A stretch of 64,000 nucleotides of DNA from Paraflavitalea soli. Its GTDB lineage: Bacteria; Bacteroidota; Bacteroidia; Chitinophagales; Chitinophagaceae. The notes beneath the pieces are model-generated. The model ran no database searches. It was not told the origin of the DNA and worked only from the letters and a program-made list of their open reading frames with translations. Location: the NCBI RefSeq assembly GCF_003555545.1, contig NZ_CP032157.1, positions 4,406,546 through 4,470,545 of the forward strand, in the 5' to 3' direction. The translations under genes and the position numbers were made by a program. Positions 51,948 to 61,255 of this stretch are shown here, one piece after another (the first letter of the stretch is position 1; each line of letters starts with the position of its first letter).

Positions 51948-52098
51948 TATCTATTTCAGCAATTAGCAATTGAGTATCAACGCTTAATCATACCTCAAGA
52001 TTTAATTAATGTGTTCACAGCCGGTCAAAATCGAGCACTTTCGTTGGTTTCGCTAATACTATATCTGCCTTTTTGAAACTGTATGTCCCGTAGAGCAG

Positions 52099-52890
52099 CT
52101 AATAACTGGAATATTGAAACTCCGTGGTTTTGTCCAGGTAGAAAATATCTGTGATAAGGCTATCCAGTTCAGCAACAGTTTGGGCCATCTGTTTCCGCAG
52201 GGTGGCTTTGTTTTCTGTAGTTATATCATAGCTCGTTGACAGTTCATCATCGATCTTCCGGCGCAACAAAGCCAGGTACAATCTTTTTTGCCCGGCGATA
52301 CTATACTTGCTGCCAAGCGCTTCATAATAGTATTTATATTGATGCAGGCCCCACTCTGCGTATCCCAATATCCGGTAATACTGATGACCAAAATAAGTGC
52401 CCCCGCCTTTAAGCTCACCGAAAATCCTGTTGACGTGCCGGTAAATACTGACCAGTGTATCTCTTTTACCATTGAGTACGGCCTCTCCATGCAGCTTCTT
52501 TAAAAAATAAGCATACAGCACATGATACTGATCTTTGCCCACCTCACTGCTGAAGGAGATCGTTTTTTCCCGGCCCATACTATCCACGAAGCTCCTGAAC
52601 TGGCCACTCTGTGCATAAGAAATATCCGGATGCTCGGGAAAGCTATCGTACAGGGTTGGAAAATTATTAACGATATCATTGAATTCCTCCGCAGTATACA
52701 CATAAGGCGAATCACCTGGTATCGAGATCACTACACTGTCTGCGACAAGATAGGGTGGTTTAACAGCAGGTACACCGGGCTTGACGGCCTCTTTCGTTGT
52801 GCCGGCTGTTGTACTTCCTTTTGTTGGTTGAATGGAGGGCGCCTGGCAGGCTGCCAATAAACCAGACAATACATAGGCAAGGAAACGCAT
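52099..52890 (-). CDS. Lipoprotein of unknown function
   Basis: 263 residues. Lipoprotein signal MRFLAYVLSGLLAAC with the cysteine at residue 15, then a Thr/Lys/Pro linker (to residue 45) and a helical domain rich in Tyr, Lys and Asp (residues 55-255). No family recognised. Codon use resembles the chromosome rather than the AT-rich NACHT gene. About 415 bp separate it from the NACHT stop; that gap holds the ATPase remnant and the palindrome. Confidence 0.7.
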   Translation of the reverse strand: MRFLAYVLSGLLAACQAPSIQPTKGSTTAGTTKEAVKPGVPAVKPPYLVADSVVISIPGDSPYVYTAEEFNDIVNNFPTLYDSFPEHPDISYAQSGQFRSFVDSMGREKTISFSSEVGKDQYHVLYAYFLKKLHGEAVLNGKRDTLVSIYRHVNRIFGELKGGGTYFGHQYYRILGYAEWGLHQYKYYYEALGSKYSIAGQKRLYLALLRRKIDDELSTSYDITTENKATLRKQMAQTVAELDSLITDIFYLDKTTEFQYSSY

Positions 52891-53121
52891 ACAGGAGTGG
52901 TTGGGGGTTTAGTGCTGATAAATTACAATTCTTTCCTGTTTATGATAAGTTAATTCACGGATCACGTTGGTACGTTGAAAATCATGTCAAAGAACTGTGG
53001 ACTATTTTATGCAGCAGGATCAAAGTCCAAACCTGGGTTCAACATCAAAGCCTGTGACACAAATTATGCATTGGTTGATACAGCAAATCTACAGCGGCTT
53101 CCACTCGCGTTGTTCAAAAAT

Positions 53122-53255
53122 GGGACGGTCTTCCCGGAATGTTGGGACGGGCCGAGGAAAAACCTGGGACGAACAGCTTTTTTTCCCCGGAAGTACCAAG
53201 AGTTCTGGGACGGTGTTCGATAAAAGCAGGGACGAACGACAAATGTCCTGGGACG
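53122..53255. repeat. GGGACG array with 21-22-nt spacing
   Basis: GGGACG occurs at 53122, 53144, 53166, 53207, 53229 and 53250: steps of 22, 22, 41, 22 and 21. The sequences between copies are not conserved. The regular spacing of about two helical turns (or twice that) suggests protein binding on one face of the DNA. Confidence 0.7.
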
Positions 53256-53290
53256 AATAACACATTTACTCCATTTTCTTCGCTTTGCTT

Positions 53291-53385
53291 CCCCGGAATC
53301 GGCCCTTTTCTCCCCGGATTCTTCGCATTGGGTCCTCTTTGCTTCCCCGGATCCTCCTCTTTGGGTCCTCGGAATCCGGGGAAGC
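53291..53385. repeat. CCCCGGA word block with 12-bp hairpin
   Basis: CCCCGGA at 53291, 53312 and 53345, and an inverted TCCGGGG at 53375. GCTTCCCCGGAT (53341-53352) and its exact reverse complement (53374-53385) form a stem with a 21-nt loop. TTTGGGTCCTC-like words also repeat between them. Confidence 0.65.
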
Positions 53386-53459
53386 AATGCGGAAGAACAG
53401 CGGCAGCATCGGGGAGCCATTGAGTTAAAACATGTAAACATATCTAGTCCTAAACCTAA

Positions 53460-53546
53460 AATAGCCCCTACCCGTCCATCTTCCAGACGCATTTTAACAC
53501 CACGGGAATGATAAGCCGCTGTGGTGAACAGCTCTTTAACGATGGC
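53460..53546 (-). pseudogene. Fragment of a ywbE-like gene
   Basis: The minus-strand translation AIVKELFTTAAYHSRGVKMR and the following LEDGRVGAILG match residues 30-60 of the intact YwbE protein at 61987-62199 (about 75 percent identity by eye). The N-terminal third is missing, and downstream the frame runs into the repeat block. A partial duplicate or relic. Confidence 0.65.
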
Positions 53547-53619
53547 TTGAAAGACGTTAAATTTTTCAACCATCATATCGGGTCTTAAAAATTATTTCTA
53601 CTTTTAGCCCTTCACCTAC

Positions 53620-54180
53620 ATGTCTTCCCCATCCCATATAGAAAGTGAATGGCTGCGCAAACTGGCGCAGGGAGATGAAGTTGCCTTTACAGAAATCTAT
53701 CATCAGTATTGGAAACTACTCTTTTCAGTTGCAGCTAATAAACTGGATAACCTTACGGACGCGGAAGAAGTGGTGCAGGAAGTGTTTGCCGATCTCTGGA
53801 AACGCAGGGCTGAGATCAATATCCAACAATCACTGAAATCTTACCTGGCAGCCGCTGTTAAATTCCAGGTATACAGCCTGCTGCATAAGAAATACCGCCA
53901 GCGGCTGCACGAGCAAGACATGCAAGCGCCTGCTTCCATTTCCGTACATGTAGAAGAACAATACGACCTGAAGGAGCTGCAGCAACAGCTTAACCAAACG
54001 GTCGCTCAACTGCCTGAACGTTGTAAACTTATCTACGAGCTCAGCCGGGAAAAGGGGCTTTCGCACAAGGAAATTGCACAGACCCTGGACATTGCTGAAA
54101 AGACGGTTGAAAACCAGCTGACGAAAGCATTGAAGCACCTGCGCACCTCGCTGAAATCCTTTTTTTCCTTCCTGTACTAG
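53620..54180 (+). CDS. ECF RNA polymerase sigma factor (sigma-70 family, Bacteroides type)
   Basis: 186 residues. Sigma region 2 (FTEIYHQYWKLLFSVAANKL ... AEEVVQEVFADLWKRR, residues about 20-65) and region 4 (LPERCKLIYELSREKGLSHKEIAQTL, residues about 128-155). Directs RNA polymerase to the uptake operon; the FecR-type anti-sigma gene follows 75 bp later and the TonB receptor after that. Confidence 0.92.
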   Translation: MSSPSHIESEWLRKLAQGDEVAFTEIYHQYWKLLFSVAANKLDNLTDAEEVVQEVFADLWKRRAEINIQQSLKSYLAAAVKFQVYSLLHKKYRQRLHEQDMQAPASISVHVEEQYDLKELQQQLNQTVAQLPERCKLIYELSREKGLSHKEIAQTLDIAEKTVENQLTKALKHLRTSLKSFFSFLY

Positions 54181-54255
54181 GCTTCCAAAAAAATTATTCC
54201 AATGCGTAGGGGGTAATGACCTGTTTGCTTACCTGTATAGTAAATACGACTTTTC

Positions 54256-55422
54256 ATGTCTGAAAGAGATGTCAATGACCCTGTTTATTACCAGGAGCTT
54301 GTTCACAAACTGGCATCCGGCACCATTAAGCCAGCCGAAAGGCAGGAGTTGGAACAATGGTACAATAGCCACCAGGACCACCCTGTTGAAATACCAACTT
54401 CGTTTGCAGTGAGCGAAGCGGATCATGAAAAGCGACTGCTGGCGAAGATCAGGCAGCAGGCAGGACTAGATACAACGGATGCTCCTGTACACAGTGCCCG
54501 CATTCGTACTATTTACCGGTGGGCTGCTGCAGCGGCTGTACTGGTATTGATCGGTACGGGTATCTACTTTTTTAACGATCGTCGCCATGCAGGACCGATG
54601 ATTACGCAAAAAAGCCAGGCTGATCTGCCCGGCACACCGGTTGCCAAAAATGTATTGACGCTGCCTGATGGATCGCAGATATTGCTGGACGAAGTAAAGA
54701 ACGGTCGCATAGCCACACTGGGGCATACGACAATTACCCGGCAGGAAAACCGCATCATCTATACCACCACAGATGCCGGTGATGATGCAGGTTATCACGT
54801 GATCTCCACAGCACGGGGTTCGGCGTACGAAGTAGTGCTCACAGATGGCAGTCATATATGGCTGAATGCCGCCTCGTCCATAGGTTTTCCCACTGCTTTT
54901 TCCGGGTCCGAACGTATTGTAGACCTGTCGGGGCAGGCCTGGTTTGATGTACAACATGCTGATAAGGTCCCTTTCCTTGTTCATTCCCGTACGCTTACGA
55001 CCACGGTACTGGGAACAGCCTTCGACATCAAAGATTACCCAGGTGAAAGTGACCGGACAGTATCTGTGCAACGTGGTAAAGTAAAGGTACAGGCAGGTGA
55101 CAAGGTAGTAGCTATGCTGACAAAGGGACAACAGGTAAAACTACAAGCCGACATGGTTCAACAGCAGGGCATCGATACATTGGCAATAGCCGGCTGGAAG
55201 AAGGGTGACCTGATCTATGATGACGTGTCCCTTGCCACCGTTGTAGCCGACCTGCAGCGGGTATTCAACGATTCCATCGTCATTAAAGATACTGCCCTTG
55301 CAAAGACAAGAATCAGGAGTAAATTCCAAAAGGATGCGGGTATACAACAAATACTTGACATACTCAGCGTTACCATTGACAGACCGCTCGCCAAAAAGAA
55401 CGGCATTTTCATTATAGAATAA
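54256..55422 (+). CDS. FecR family anti-sigma factor
   Basis: 388 residues. A cytoplasmic N-terminal helical domain (residues 1-85), one membrane helix (WAAAAAVLVLIGTGIYFF, near 92-109), a periplasmic FecR beta domain (SAYEVVLTDGSHIWLNAASS and IVDLSGQAWFDV, near residues 190-240) and a C-terminal DUF4974-like secretin/TonB-type module. It passes the receptor signal to the sigma factor. A TTTG and TACGACTT pair upstream (near 54225-54250) could be an internal promoter. Confidence 0.92.
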   Translation: MSERDVNDPVYYQELVHKLASGTIKPAERQELEQWYNSHQDHPVEIPTSFAVSEADHEKRLLAKIRQQAGLDTTDAPVHSARIRTIYRWAAAAAVLVLIGTGIYFFNDRRHAGPMITQKSQADLPGTPVAKNVLTLPDGSQILLDEVKNGRIATLGHTTITRQENRIIYTTTDAGDDAGYHVISTARGSAYEVVLTDGSHIWLNAASSIGFPTAFSGSERIVDLSGQAWFDVQHADKVPFLVHSRTLTTTVLGTAFDIKDYPGESDRTVSVQRGKVKVQAGDKVVAMLTKGQQVKLQADMVQQQGIDTLAIAGWKKGDLIYDDVSLATVVADLQRVFNDSIVIKDTALAKTRIRSKFQKDAGIQQILDILSVTIDRPLAKKNGIFIIE

Positions 55423-55443
55423 GCAAACACCTATAACAATTGT

Positions 55444-58071
55444 ATGAAACGGATCATCCCCATCCTGTTACTGGTATCCTGTGCCCTGTTGATAATAAAC
55501 CGCAGCCATGCGCAGGACATCAGCAAAGAGACTATAAGCATCGACCTGAAAAATGTAACACTGAAGGAGGCACTGAACACGATAGAAAAATTAACACGCT
55601 TTAAATTCACGTATAAGTCAGCGGTGATAGCCGGCATACGCAACATCCGTTACCAGCAGCAACATGTGCCGGTGAAGAAGGTGCTCGATGACCTTCTGCT
55701 CCAAAACGGGTTACAGTATGAGCAGGTACAAACGTATATAATCATAAAAAAGCCAGGGGGCACAGGGGCACAAACAGCAACGGTATATGGATTTGTAACG
55801 GTTGTGCAATCGGGTGAAGCGCTGATCGGGTCTACCGTCAGTTTAACTGGTCCTAAAACGTACACCACGCTTACCAATGCCTATGGATTTTATTCGCTTA
55901 CGGTGCCCGTGGGAGAATATGTATTGAACAGTTCGCATGTGGGATTTACAGAGCACATAGAAAACCTCGTGATCGGGGAAAACCAACGCCATCCTATAGC
56001 GCTGCCAGTGAAAGAGGCGGATACGATGCAGGCGGTGATCGTATCTTCTGCCGGCAAAAAAAGCATGGTTCAAAATGTGATAACCGGCAATCACCGATTG
56101 AGCACGCTGGAAATAAAAAGAATTGCCATGGGCGGCAGTGAACCGGATGTATTGAAAAGTTTGCAGTTCTTACCGGGCATCCAGTCTGCTGCAGAAGGCA
56201 CCACGAATTTATCGGTACGGGGCGGTTCTTACGACCAGAACCTGATCCTGCTGGATGAGGCGCCGGTATACAATCCTACGCACTCGCTTGGTTTCTTCTC
56301 TGCTTTTAATACGGATGCGCTGAAAGATGTGGCCATTTATAAAGGCGTATTTCCGGCGCAATATGGCGGTCGGCTTTCTTCGGTCATAGATATCCGCATG
56401 AAAGAAGGCAATAACAAGCAGCATGCGCTTACCGGCGGTATTGGTTTGATTGCCAGCCGGCTTACCTGGGAAGGCCCGATTAAAAAAGAGAGGTCTTCTT
56501 TCATGATCTCCGGCAGGTACAGCAATACTGGCGCGTTGTTGAATACAGCCTACAGGTTGAAGGTAATCGATGCCGGTACCAGCAGGAACAAGGTTTCCTT
56601 CTATGACCTGAATGCCAAGTTCAATACAGCGCTTGGCCGCCGGGACCACCTGTATTTATCGGCTTACACCGGATATGATAATTTCTATTTACTGCCACTC
56701 GATATGGAGACGCGTACGAATTGGGGTAATACCACGGTTACAGCCCGGTGGAACCATGTTTTCAATACCCGTTTGTTTGCCAATACTTCTCTACTCTATA
56801 GTCAATATAAGTATACACATATTATGCTGGACAGCGCCCGTGACTTCTCCTGGCGCGCCAGTCTGAAAGAGGTGACGCTGAAAACGGATTTCGATTGGAG
56901 TACGAACAAAAACAGCCTGTTGAAGTTTGGTGCCGGCATTTCAACCCAGGATGTATTGCCTGGAAAAACGATCTCTGTTACAGACCATAAGCCCGACCAG
57001 CGCATTTCGCTCAACAACCGCAGATCGGCGCAGGTATTTGTTTACCTCAATCATGAACAGAAAATAAATAAAAGGATCAGTGTATCCTACGGCATCCGGG
57101 CCACGGGTTTTGCAGCACTGGGAGATGCACTCGTATACCAGTACAATGCGGATACTTCGCTCGTGACCGACAGTACCTATTATGGCAAAGGAAAGATCAT
57201 TACCTCTTATTTCGGTGCGGAGCCCAAAGCCACTGCCAGGGTATTATTATCTGCTACGGCATCGCTTAAACTGGCGTATGGCAGGAATTACCAGTTCCAA
57301 CACCTGCTCACCAATTCATCCGTAGGCTTGCCTACGGACCTCTGGATGCCTTCCAATACGCACTTCAAACCACAGTACTCGGATCACTATTCGGCCGGTG
57401 TGTTCAAAACCTTTGCCGGTGAGGCATGGGAAACGAGCATGGAAGTATATTACCGTCAATCGCATAACGTGATCGATTACCGGGACAATGCCGACCTGTT
57501 TCTGAACGATAAAATAGAAACACAGGTATTGACGGGCCAGGCAAAAGGCTATGGCGTGGAGTTATTGGTCAAAAAAAATAAAGGGGTTTCAAGGGGTTGG
57601 ATCAGTTATACCTGGTCAAAGGCCACACGGCAGATCGATGGAGTAAACAATGGGGATTGGTATCCTGCCAGCTACGACCGCCGGCACAATCTCTCGATCG
57701 TATACAACCAAACGCTTTCCAAAAGGCTCAGTCTTTCTGCCAATTGGGTATTCCGCAGTGGCAACCGGGCCACGGTACCACTGGGTACTTATGCTTTTAA
57801 CGGCATCAGGTCTTTGTACTACAGTACGCGGAACGGGTATAGCTTACCTGCGCACCACCGGCTGGACCTCAGTGCAAGCTGGCAAAGCAGGATCAAAGCC
57901 ATCAAGCAATTTGAGGGGGAATGGGTGATCAGTGTCTATAATGTTTATAACCGCCGCAACATCGTGGCACTCTTTGCAAGGCAGGACCCAGCCAACTACT
58001 CGTATGTAAAAACCTACCAGGTCAACTTCGGGGGTATTATACCCTCCATTGCTTACAATTTTAAATTCTAA
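55444..58071 (+). CDS. TonB-dependent outer-membrane receptor with STN signalling domain
   Basis: 875 residues: signal peptide (to about residue 22), STN domain (ISIDLKNVTLKEALNTIEKL, to about 100), CarboxypepD_reg-like domain (GEALIGSTVSLTGPKTYTTL, to about 185), plug (QFLPGIQSAAEGTTNLSVRGG, near 245) and a 22-strand barrel to VNFGGIIPSIAYNFKF. The STN domain contacts the FecR protein and makes this a signalling transducer. It is not SusC-like and the partner is DUF4249, not SusD, so the ligand is unlikely to be a typical glycan. Last conserved features are complete. Confidence 0.93.
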   Translation: MKRIIPILLLVSCALLIINRSHAQDISKETISIDLKNVTLKEALNTIEKLTRFKFTYKSAVIAGIRNIRYQQQHVPVKKVLDDLLLQNGLQYEQVQTYIIIKKPGGTGAQTATVYGFVTVVQSGEALIGSTVSLTGPKTYTTLTNAYGFYSLTVPVGEYVLNSSHVGFTEHIENLVIGENQRHPIALPVKEADTMQAVIVSSAGKKSMVQNVITGNHRLSTLEIKRIAMGGSEPDVLKSLQFLPGIQSAAEGTTNLSVRGGSYDQNLILLDEAPVYNPTHSLGFFSAFNTDALKDVAIYKGVFPAQYGGRLSSVIDIRMKEGNNKQHALTGGIGLIASRLTWEGPIKKERSSFMISGRYSNTGALLNTAYRLKVIDAGTSRNKVSFYDLNAKFNTALGRRDHLYLSAYTGYDNFYLLPLDMETRTNWGNTTVTARWNHVFNTRLFANTSLLYSQYKYTHIMLDSARDFSWRASLKEVTLKTDFDWSTNKNSLLKFGAGISTQDVLPGKTISVTDHKPDQRISLNNRRSAQVFVYLNHEQKINKRISVSYGIRATGFAALGDALVYQYNADTSLVTDSTYYGKGKIITSYFGAEPKATARVLLSATASLKLAYGRNYQFQHLLTNSSVGLPTDLWMPSNTHFKPQYSDHYSAGVFKTFAGEAWETSMEVYYRQSHNVIDYRDNADLFLNDKIETQVLTGQAKGYGVELLVKKNKGVSRGWISYTWSKATRQIDGVNNGDWYPASYDRRHNLSIVYNQTLSKRLSLSANWVFRSGNRATVPLGTYAFNGIRSLYYSTRNGYSLPAHHRLDLSASWQSRIKAIKQFEGEWVISVYNVYNRRNIVALFARQDPANYSYVKTYQVNFGGIIPSIAYNFKF

Positions 58072-58076
58072 TCATC

Positions 58077-59123
58077 ATGCGCATTCAACAAGGTATAGCC
58101 AGTCTTTTATTGATAGTGACCATCGCCGGTTGTACCCGGGAATTTGAACTGGGTCCTCAGGCAGCAAAACCCCTATATGTTATTGAAGGAAGGATCAGCA
58201 ATATGTGGGGGCCTTATTATGTGCGGGTCACCAAATCGGATGGACTGCTAGCGGATCCCGATCCCTACTTTCCTTACCGTGACAGTGCAGAACCGGTAAA
58301 AAATGCACTCGTTATTATTACGGATGATACAGGGATAAAAGATACCCTGATCCCCAGTCCGCCCTCCATCGACCGGTATGTATATTACTTCCGCGATTCC
58401 ACCAATTACAACGACCAGGGTATCGATTCGGTCTTTACCACGGTAAACGATCGCGCCAGTTTTCATGATCGTGGATTTTACCAAACCACCAAAATAAAAG
58501 GTCAGACGGGACATACCTATTCCCTGGAAGTACAGATTGGCGACCAGGTATTCAGGTCTTCGGCTTATATGCCTCCGGCACCGGCCATGGAAAGTGTGGG
58601 CTGGGCCAGGGATACCATGCTCAGTCCCTACCTGAACAGGGGCCTGATACCGGTAGCGCGGTTCAAAGATGCGCCCAATGAAAAGAACTATTATGCGCTC
58701 AATATGAACTATTCACTGCATGCTTACCGGTACGATTTTTATCTGGCTCCCGGCGTCGCTTCAGGGGCCACCTTCAGTGTGCTTCCCTATTATGTTTTTG
58801 ACGACAAATTCCTGACACCCGGCATCAATACGATTCCGGTTCGTTTGATGCCGCTCAATGTTCAACACAGCCTGGTGCCTGAAGGCCACTATCCTTACTG
58901 GGATTATTATCCCTATGTGAGGTATTCACACAAACCGGTGCAGATCAGGCTGCATGCTTTAACCCAACAAACGTATACGTATTTCAATGCATTGAATAAG
59001 CAGTTGGAGGTCAATGGCAATATCTACAAACCGGCACCCGCCTCGGCGCCTGGTAATATCAGTGGCGGAGCACTGGGTTTCTTTTATGCCACCACTGTTT
59101 CTGACAAGGTGCTTTATTGGTGA
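58077..59123 (+). CDS. DUF4249 domain lipoprotein
   Basis: 348 residues. Lipoprotein signal MRIQQGIASLLLIVTIAGC, cysteine at residue 19. The mature part is the DUF4249 beta-rich domain (YVIEGRISNMWGPYYVRVTKSDG, VKNALVIITDDTG, GHTYSLEVQIG). It follows the receptor stop by only 5 bp and is the surface partner of this receptor class. It may bind the ligand, whose identity is unknown. Confidence 0.9.
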   Translation: MRIQQGIASLLLIVTIAGCTREFELGPQAAKPLYVIEGRISNMWGPYYVRVTKSDGLLADPDPYFPYRDSAEPVKNALVIITDDTGIKDTLIPSPPSIDRYVYYFRDSTNYNDQGIDSVFTTVNDRASFHDRGFYQTTKIKGQTGHTYSLEVQIGDQVFRSSAYMPPAPAMESVGWARDTMLSPYLNRGLIPVARFKDAPNEKNYYALNMNYSLHAYRYDFYLAPGVASGATFSVLPYYVFDDKFLTPGINTIPVRLMPLNVQHSLVPEGHYPYWDYYPYVRYSHKPVQIRLHALTQQTYTYFNALNKQLEVNGNIYKPAPASAPGNISGGALGFFYATTVSDKVLYW

Positions 59124-59131
59124 GACATGGC

Positions 59132-59569
59132 TTATGGCAGTTTCTTGTATTGGATGCCACCAAAGGAAGCAGTGCGGTGAATGGTATCGATATACATGGG
59201 CTGGATGGGTGGAGGGCTCATATCTTTCATGCTATAAGCAGGTCCCAGCATTAAAGTCCTGTAGGACGGATTGAAAAAGCCGGGAAAGGTATCACGGTTC
59301 GAGCCGGTTTTCGTTACCCGGCCCTCAGAGGATGTTTTGATATAACTGGAAGCATGGTAAACGATGAAGGAGTCGGCAGCAGCAGTTTTATGAACATTGA
59401 GGGTGTCCCATTGTTTAGCGGAACCAAAGTTGGTTTCTGCTACAAAGACACCCTTGTACCGGTAAAGCGGCAATTGGGCATCGGGTATTTCTTCTTTACC
59501 GGGTGTGGCGCCACATGCGCTCAGGACAATCAGCAAAACTATTGACCGCAAGGATACGGATGTTTTCAT
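59132..59569 (-). CDS. Small lipoprotein of unknown function
   Basis: 145 residues with a lipobox LSAC (cysteine at residue 19) after MKTSVSLRSIVLLIVL. The mature domain has PLYRYKGVFVAETNFGSAKQ and TVHRT-like strands; probably beta-rich. No family recognised. It is convergent with the DUF4249 gene, 8 bp apart, so it is not part of that operon. Confidence 0.7.
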   Translation of the reverse strand: MKTSVSLRSIVLLIVLSACGATPGKEEIPDAQLPLYRYKGVFVAETNFGSAKQWDTLNVHKTAAADSFIVYHASSYIKTSSEGRVTKTGSNRDTFPGFFNPSYRTLMLGPAYSMKDMSPPPIQPMYIDTIHRTASFGGIQYKKLP

Positions 59570-59622
59570 GGATAACTATTTTCCCGACAAAATAGGGAAA
59601 ATTTTCTTACGCTTCCTTTCTG

Positions 59623-59652
59623 AAAAAAGCCCTCATTCCTGAGGGCTTTTGT
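59623..59652 (-). terminator. Terminator of the YSC84-family gene
   Basis: Stem AAGCCCTCA / TGAGGGCTT with a T-run on the minus strand (six A on plus at about 59622-59627). It may act on both strands. Confidence 0.7.
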
Positions 59653-59682
59653 TTTATCATGCAGATCCAATCAGGCATTTCT

Positions 59683-60222
59683 TTACATCGCAGCATTGTA
59701 GGTGAATTTCTGGCCGCCGAGGGCAGCTTCCAACATCAGCCCATCTTTACCTTGCGTGAATACCAGGACGCCATCCCGGTACTTTACATCAGCAGAAGCG
59801 CCTTCCTTAGCAGCAATGGCCGAGAATTGACCAGCAAACTCAAGGTTGTTTTTCTGAAAGCGATCCAAAGCGTCTTTATTTTCAAAAAAGATAACTTCCC
59901 GGTAAGCCTGTCCGCCAAACTGAAAGCCAGCACTCACCTGTACCATTTTTGCAGAACCTATATATTTTCCGCGTTCATATACAGCACCTGAACCGGCTGC
60001 GCCGCCAACACCAATGGCGCCCTTTCCTACATTGGGGAATATTACGTATGCATAACTTCGGTCAAAAAGGTTTTTCATTAAACCATCTGCTTTTATAAAT
60101 TCAGCTTTGGCCTTTTTGCTGTCGGAAGCAATGCGTTGTTCTTTGTTCTGGCTCATCAGGAGTGTGGGCAATAGCAATGCTGCCCAGGTGAATATTGCCA
60201 GGTTCATGATATTCTTTTTCAT
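59683..60222 (-). CDS. Lipid-binding SYLF domain (YSC84) exported protein
   Basis: 179 residues, signal peptide MKKNIMNLAIFTWAALLLPTLLMSQ, then the SYLF domain: ADGLMKNLFDRSYAYVIFPN, VGKGAIGVGGAAGSGAVYERGK, GFQFGGQAYREVIFF. The family binds lipids (phosphoinositides in eukaryotes); the bacterial role is unclear. The frame is open to 60264, but the ATG at 60222 starts the signal peptide. Confidence 0.9.
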   Translation of the reverse strand: MKKNIMNLAIFTWAALLLPTLLMSQNKEQRIASDSKKAKAEFIKADGLMKNLFDRSYAYVIFPNVGKGAIGVGGAAGSGAVYERGKYIGSAKMVQVSAGFQFGGQAYREVIFFENKDALDRFQKNNLEFAGQFSAIAAKEGASADVKYRDGVLVFTQGKDGLMLEAALGGQKFTYNAAM

Positions 60223-60394
60223 AACGATGTTTTTGGCTACCCAATGCAACGAATGTGCCAGCACCCCAGGCGATCAATGGCTTTCAAAAAGAGGCTTTTT
60301 TTACTCAATGTGGACGTTTGTATTCATCCCCCTGACGCCCCATATACATACCATTGGTCTACATAAAAGGGTAAGTTGCGGTGTCAAAACGTTG

Positions 60395-61198
60395 TCATAT
60401 TCTTGGGAGCCACATGCCGGCAACGGCCCCAAAGATGCCCACTGCCATGGCAAGGGTGATAATAAAAAGAAAGATGGAGAATGACCATTTTTTAGCCGGC
60501 GCACCTGAAAATTTAGCTCTAAAATATAAAGCGGCTACGGCTTGCGGAAAGATGTAAACAAATATGCCCAGGAAGGTGAGGAAAGGGCCGGTAAAGGTTT
60601 CGGGGTCAAAACCGACTGGCTTCTTATGGATGACGAGCCATAGCATCAGGAATATGCGAAAGAACCATACGCCACTCATGGCCAATAAGAGGTGTACGGC
60701 CCATTGGTTGTGCAAATTAATTTTTCGTTGCATGGCATACCTGATGGCAAAGCAGGCACTAACGAGAATGATCAATGCATTGATGGAAATGACTACCTGG
60801 GCAAATAGTCCGCCCACTGCTCCCCTTACCCAGGTAAGGTATAAACCGCCGGTACCCATTAAGAAAGCAGCAAAAATGTATACCCTGCCGCTGATCCTGT
60901 GCAGGCGGGGGACCTTTTTCCGGATAGCAGGTATTAGTTGTAATGGCCCCAGGATGGTTATCACGGCAGCGAATGCCACGTGTGCACCAAAGACAAAGTT
61001 GCCCATCCCATCGCCAGATTGGTAAAAATGGGGGTTGACGGTATTCCACTTCTCAAAGTTCCCCTGGGCTGCTGATCTCCCATACAGCATGATGATATAA
61101 TAAGCAAAGACCAACTGGCCCAGGTAGGTGACTACAAACCAAAAACGAGTTATATTCCTGAAGGAACGTATTGCTAGTGATTGGGGGCTTTGTTTCAT
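60395..61198 (-). CDS. DUF2306 domain membrane protein
   Basis: 267 residues with about seven helices. The hallmark AFAAVITILGPLQLIPAIRKK followed by RLHRISGRVYIFAAF (near residue 105) with the conserved RxHR, and NLHNQWAVHLLLAMSGVWFFR (near residue 180), define DUF2306. The function is unknown. ATG at 61198 (MKQSPQSLAIRSF) is preferred over an in-frame codon at 61252. It is 57 bp downstream of the Crp/Fnr gene, same strand. Confidence 0.85.
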   Translation of the reverse strand: MKQSPQSLAIRSFRNITRFWFVVTYLGQLVFAYYIIMLYGRSAAQGNFEKWNTVNPHFYQSGDGMGNFVFGAHVAFAAVITILGPLQLIPAIRKKVPRLHRISGRVYIFAAFLMGTGGLYLTWVRGAVGGLFAQVVISINALIILVSACFAIRYAMQRKINLHNQWAVHLLLAMSGVWFFRIFLMLWLVIHKKPVGFDPETFTGPFLTFLGIFVYIFPQAVAALYFRAKFSGAPAKKWSFSIFLFIITLAMAVGIFGAVAGMWLPRI

Positions 61199-61255
61199 GG
61201 CGCTGGAGTATCTGATAAAGATAAACGCCGCCGCCTGCCGACCACTTAACAATTG

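Larger units (their letters stand above)
52891..53619. other. Repeat-dense intergenic region upstream of the ECF sigma operon
   Basis: About 730 bp with no intact gene. It contains the GGGACG array (53122-53255), a CCCCGGA-rich block with a 12-bp hairpin (53291-53385) and a ywbE fragment (53460-53546). A TACTTTTA box at 53599-53606, 13 nt before the sigma gene, may be its -7 element. Confidence 0.6.

Noticed and set aside
53064-53576. 170-residue open frame on the minus strand
   Set aside because: Only residues 10-40 resemble a protein family (YwbE); the rest is repeat DNA in translation with implausible Cys/Arg/Ser-rich content.
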